Below, piece after piece: positions 5,647-7,365 of a stretch of 7,365 nucleotides of DNA. Position 1 is the first letter of the stretch; the number at the start of each line of letters is the position of its first letter. Made by a program: the position numbers and the translations under genes. The stretch comes from Bacillota bacterium (lineage in GTDB: Bacteria > Bacillota > Clostridia > Lachnospirales > Lachnospiraceae), in the NCBI GenBank assembly GCA_023435505.1, contig JAEYRR010000051.1, positions 1 to 7,365 of the forward strand, read 5' to 3'. The notes under the pieces were generated by a model. The model was not told the origin of the DNA. It was given only the letters and a program-made list of their open reading frames with translations, and did no database searches.

Positions 5647-6777
5647 ATGAAAATGAAAAAGGTTCTTAGTTTAGTGTTAGTTGCAACTATGATTGCATCT
5701 TTTGCTGGCTGCGGTTCCAAAAGTGGTGGAAGCTCCGATAAATTTGTAATCGGTGGTATTGGACCACTCTCCGGTAGTGCAGCTTCTTATGGTATCAGCG
5801 TTAAACAGGGCGCTGAGATTGCTGTTAAGGAGATCAACGATGCTGGTGGCATCAAAGTAGGGGACAAGACTCTTACTTTAGAGTTAAAATTTGAAGATGA
5901 TGAAGCAAGTGCTGAGAAATCTCCTAATGCTTATAGTGCTTTAGCTGACAAGGTTAATGTTATTATGGGTGCTGTTACAAGTGATGCATGTATCGCTATT
6001 ACTGATTTAACAAAAAAGGATAATATACTTCAAATCACTCCATCCGGTTCAGCTCAGGATTGTACAAAGAATGATAATAACTTTAGACTTTGTTTTACGG
6101 ATCCACTTCAAGGAAAAACAATGGCTAAACTTGCTGTAACTGACTTAAACTACAAAAAAGTTGCTGTTATCTTTAATAACTCCGATCCATATAGCTCAGG
6201 TATGAAGGATGCTTTTGTGGAAGAAGTTAAGAAATTAGGTGGCGAAGTAGTTGCTGAAGAAGGTTTCAACAAGGACGACGTTGACTTTAATACTCAGTTA
6301 ACTAAGATTAAAGATACAGATGCTCAGTGTATCTTCGTACCTGCCTACTACAAGGAAGCTGGTTTAATCTGTACCCAGGCAAAAGCGAAAGGAATGAGTC
6401 TTCCATTCTTAGGCGGAGATGGTTGGGATGGTGTTATCGATCAGGTTAAGGATACAACAGTATTGGAAGGAGCAATTTTCTTAAGTCCATTCCTATCCTC
6501 TAATCCTAACGAAAAGATTCAGAAGTTTGTAAAGGCTTATGAAGAAGCATACAAAGCAACTCCTGATCAATTTGCAGCAGATGGTTACGATACTGTTTAT
6601 ACATTTAAAGCTGCAGCAGAGAAAGCTGGAACTACAGATTCTACAGAAATGATTAAGGCTATGACTCAGATTACTGTAGAAGGTGTTACTGGTACTATGA
6701 CTTTTACAGCTGAGGGTGAACCTAATAAAGATGCTCAGTTTGTATTAATTAAAGACGGAAAGTATACAGCTAAATAA
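5647..6777 (+). CDS. livJ: Branched-chain amino acid ABC transporter substrate-binding lipoprotein (LivJ type)
   Basis: The 376-residue protein begins with a lipoprotein signal: MKMKK, a hydrophobic core and the lipobox-like FAGC, with Cys22 to be lipid-modified. A Gly/Ser linker (23-30) leads to the periplasmic-binding-protein fold. Family hallmarks are IGGIGPLSGSAASYG (35-49), GAEIAVKEINDAGGI in the first lobe, and the hinge/ligand loops TSDACIAI (T111, S112) and TPSGSAQD (S133, S135), where LivJ-type proteins hold the amino-acid backbone. It should sit on the outer face of the membrane and pass Leu/Ile/Val or a related amino acid to the LivHMGF permease/ATPase complex; livH follows. ATG 5647 is chosen because GGGAGG (5632-5637) lies 9 nt upstream. 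The in-frame ATG 5593 would put 18 charged residues before the signal peptide and has no ribosome binding site. The exact ligand cannot be read from the sequence. Confidence 0.95.
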   Translation: MKMKKVLSLVLVATMIASFAGCGSKSGGSSDKFVIGGIGPLSGSAASYGISVKQGAEIAVKEINDAGGIKVGDKTLTLELKFEDDEASAEKSPNAYSALADKVNVIMGAVTSDACIAITDLTKKDNILQITPSGSAQDCTKNDNNFRLCFTDPLQGKTMAKLAVTDLNYKKVAVIFNNSDPYSSGMKDAFVEEVKKLGGEVVAEEGFNKDDVDFNTQLTKIKDTDAQCIFVPAYYKEAGLICTQAKAKGMSLPFLGGDGWDGVIDQVKDTTVLEGAIFLSPFLSSNPNEKIQKFVKAYEEAYKATPDQFAADGYDTVYTFKAAAEKAGTTDSTEMIKAMTQITVEGVTGTMTFTAEGEPNKDAQFVLIKDGKYTAK

Positions 6778-6789
6778 TAAGAAAAATAG

Positions 6790-6806
6790 TATAGTAAGTT
6801 ACTATA
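6790..6806. repeat. 17-bp palindrome TATAGTAA-G-TTACTATA after livJ
   Basis: Perfect 8-bp arms (6790-6797 and 6799-6806) flank a single G. It begins 12 nt after the livJ stop and ends 3 nt before the terminator stem. In RNA it would give a short A/U-rich hairpin that may shield the livJ mRNA end; as DNA it is symmetric enough to be a protein site. Confidence 0.5.
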
Positions 6807-6809
6807 AAG

Positions 6810-6853
6810 GAATGAACGGAAGGGGTTACTTCCCTTTCGTTCATTCACTTTTC
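6810..6853 (+). terminator. Terminator/attenuator between livJ and livH
   Basis: A 15-bp stem pairs 6810-6824 with 6832-6846 (one G-U pair) around the loop GTTACTT. It is followed by ACTTTTC, a short and imperfect U-tract. Partial termination here would give more LivJ than permease, a common arrangement for binding-protein transporters. Confidence 0.8.
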
Positions 6854-6861
6854 AATTGCGG

Positions 6862-6965
6862 AATCACTGAATGTAGTGATTGCTATAATTAGTACATATT
6901 ATTTGAATATACTCATGTTATCCACTTAAATTAACGTGTCCTAATTATAGCAATCATATGCTATA
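6862..6965. repeat. Nested inverted repeats in the livJ-livH gap
   Basis: The main element is a perfect 16-bp inverted repeat, TGATTGCTATAATTAG (6877-6892) with its complement at 6941-6956, around a 48-nt A/T-rich loop. Each arm overlaps a smaller competing hairpin: AATCACT/AGTGATT (6862-6868 with 6875-6881) on the left and TATAGCA/TGCTATA (6946-6952 with 6959-6965) on the right. Long and local pairings therefore exclude one another. The left arm also holds TGCTATAAT (6881-6889), an extended -10 promoter motif toward livH without a clear -35; the right arm holds the same motif on the minus strand. Confidence 0.7.
6881..6889 (+). promoter_or_regulatory. Possible extended -10 promoter of livH
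   Basis: TGC-TATAAT is a full extended -10 motif, which can work without a -35 box; nothing resembling TTGACA lies 16-18 bp upstream. It would give livH a leader of about 110 nt containing the right half of the inverted-repeat structure and would allow livH expression independent of livJ. Because the motif lies in a repeat arm it could also be incidental. Confidence 0.35.
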
Positions 6966-7004
6966 TTCGCAGTTGCATTTAAACTAAGCAAAAGAGGTGT
7001 ATTT

Positions 7005-7365
7005 ATGCAAAAATTATTGGAGAATATTATTAATGGGTTGACCTCAGGAAGCTTATATGCATTAATTGCGTTAGGTTACACCATGGTATATGGTATTGCC
7101 AAGATGATTAACTTCGCACATGGAGATATTATCATGGTTGGAGCATACACAGTATATGTATGTGCTGGGGTAAGTGGAATGCCTGTTTGGTTGACTGCCA
7201 TCCTGGCAGTAGTGGTTTGTGGCACTCTCGGTGTGGTAATTGAGAAAGTAGCTTATAAACCTTTACGTAAAGCACCAACTCTGGCAGTTTTAATTACTGC
7301 AATCGGTGTCAGCTATTTCCTACAGAATCTATGTCAGACTATATTTGGTGCAGATCCTAAGACGG
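7005..7365 (+). CDS. livH: Branched-chain amino acid ABC transporter permease LivH (3' truncated)
   Basis: The ATG is preceded by AGAGGTG (6993-6999), and the frame stays open to the window edge, showing 120 codons of a protein that is normally close to 300 residues. It carries the LivH N-terminal signature: GLTSGSLYALIALGYTMVYG (11-30), NFAHGD (36-41) and YKPLRKAP (84-91). Hydrophobic segments lie at about 12-32, 42-58, 61-79 and 92-110. LivH pairs with LivM to form the membrane channel that accepts substrate from LivJ and is driven by LivG and LivF, whose genes are expected downstream of the window. The 227-nt gap to livJ is unusually long and structured for two subunits of one transporter. 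Confidence 0.95.
   Translation, partial: MQKLLENIINGLTSGSLYALIALGYTMVYGIAKMINFAHGDIIMVGAYTVYVCAGVSGMPVWLTAILAVVVCGTLGVVIEKVAYKPLRKAPTLAVLITAIGVSYFLQNLCQTIFGADPKT

Noticed and set aside
6877..6956. 80-bp inverted-repeat unit as a miniature transposable element
   Set aside because: No target-site duplication is visible and copy number cannot be tested in this window; kept only as a structural repeat.
6847..7004. T-box or amino-acid riboswitch before livH
   Set aside because: No T-box motif (GGTGG-ACCGCG type) and no recognised riboswitch core or following terminator.

Overview
The window looks like chromosome of a low-GC, spore-forming anaerobic Firmicute, most likely a Lachnospiraceae/Clostridia member. 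This is inferred from the AT-rich composition, strong AGGAGG-type ribosome binding sites, sigma-A type TTGNNN-17-TATAAT promoters, U-tailed intrinsic terminators, a Csp-like subtilase of the clostridial type and a Gram-positive lipoprotein-type LivJ. All recognised genes lie on the + strand.

Layout: (1) 1-812, 3' part of an HtrA/Do-like serine protease with a Gly/Asn/Asp-rich tail. (2) 824-2377, a single-gene unit with a promoter, a pair of CtsR-half-site-like direct repeats, a divergent ClpX-type AAA+ unfoldase and a strong terminator. (3) 2389-4153, a cytoplasmic Csp-like S8 protease with an intact catalytic triad. (4) 4185-4955, a TIM-barrel-like protein of unknown function whose promoter is overlapped by a perfect 10-bp inverted repeat. 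(5) 4971-5362, a small zinc-ribbon protein with its own promoter and terminator. (6) 5289-5646 holds no established gene. It contains the terminator, a possible 42-codon membrane-peptide ORF running through that terminator, a 20-bp-period direct repeat and a weak candidate promoter for livJ. (7) 5647-7365, livJ (substrate-binding lipoprotein) and the start of livH (permease) of a branched-chain amino acid ABC transporter. They are separated by a 227-nt gap with a terminator and an unusual set of nested inverted repeats.

Three of the first genes (HtrA, ClpX-like, Csp-like) concern protein turnover. Each of the genes from the ClpX-like one to the zinc-ribbon one appears to have its own promoter, so this is a neighbourhood rather than an operon. 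LivJ and LivH are one transporter; the terminator between them would let the binding protein be made in excess of the permease.

I did not find a clearly new multi-gene system. The points most worth following are the divergent ClpX paralogue (altered substrate-contact loop, Met-rich linker, CtsR-like repeats), the operator-like repeat at the TIM-barrel promoter, the small ORF overlapping a terminator, and the structured livJ-livH gap.
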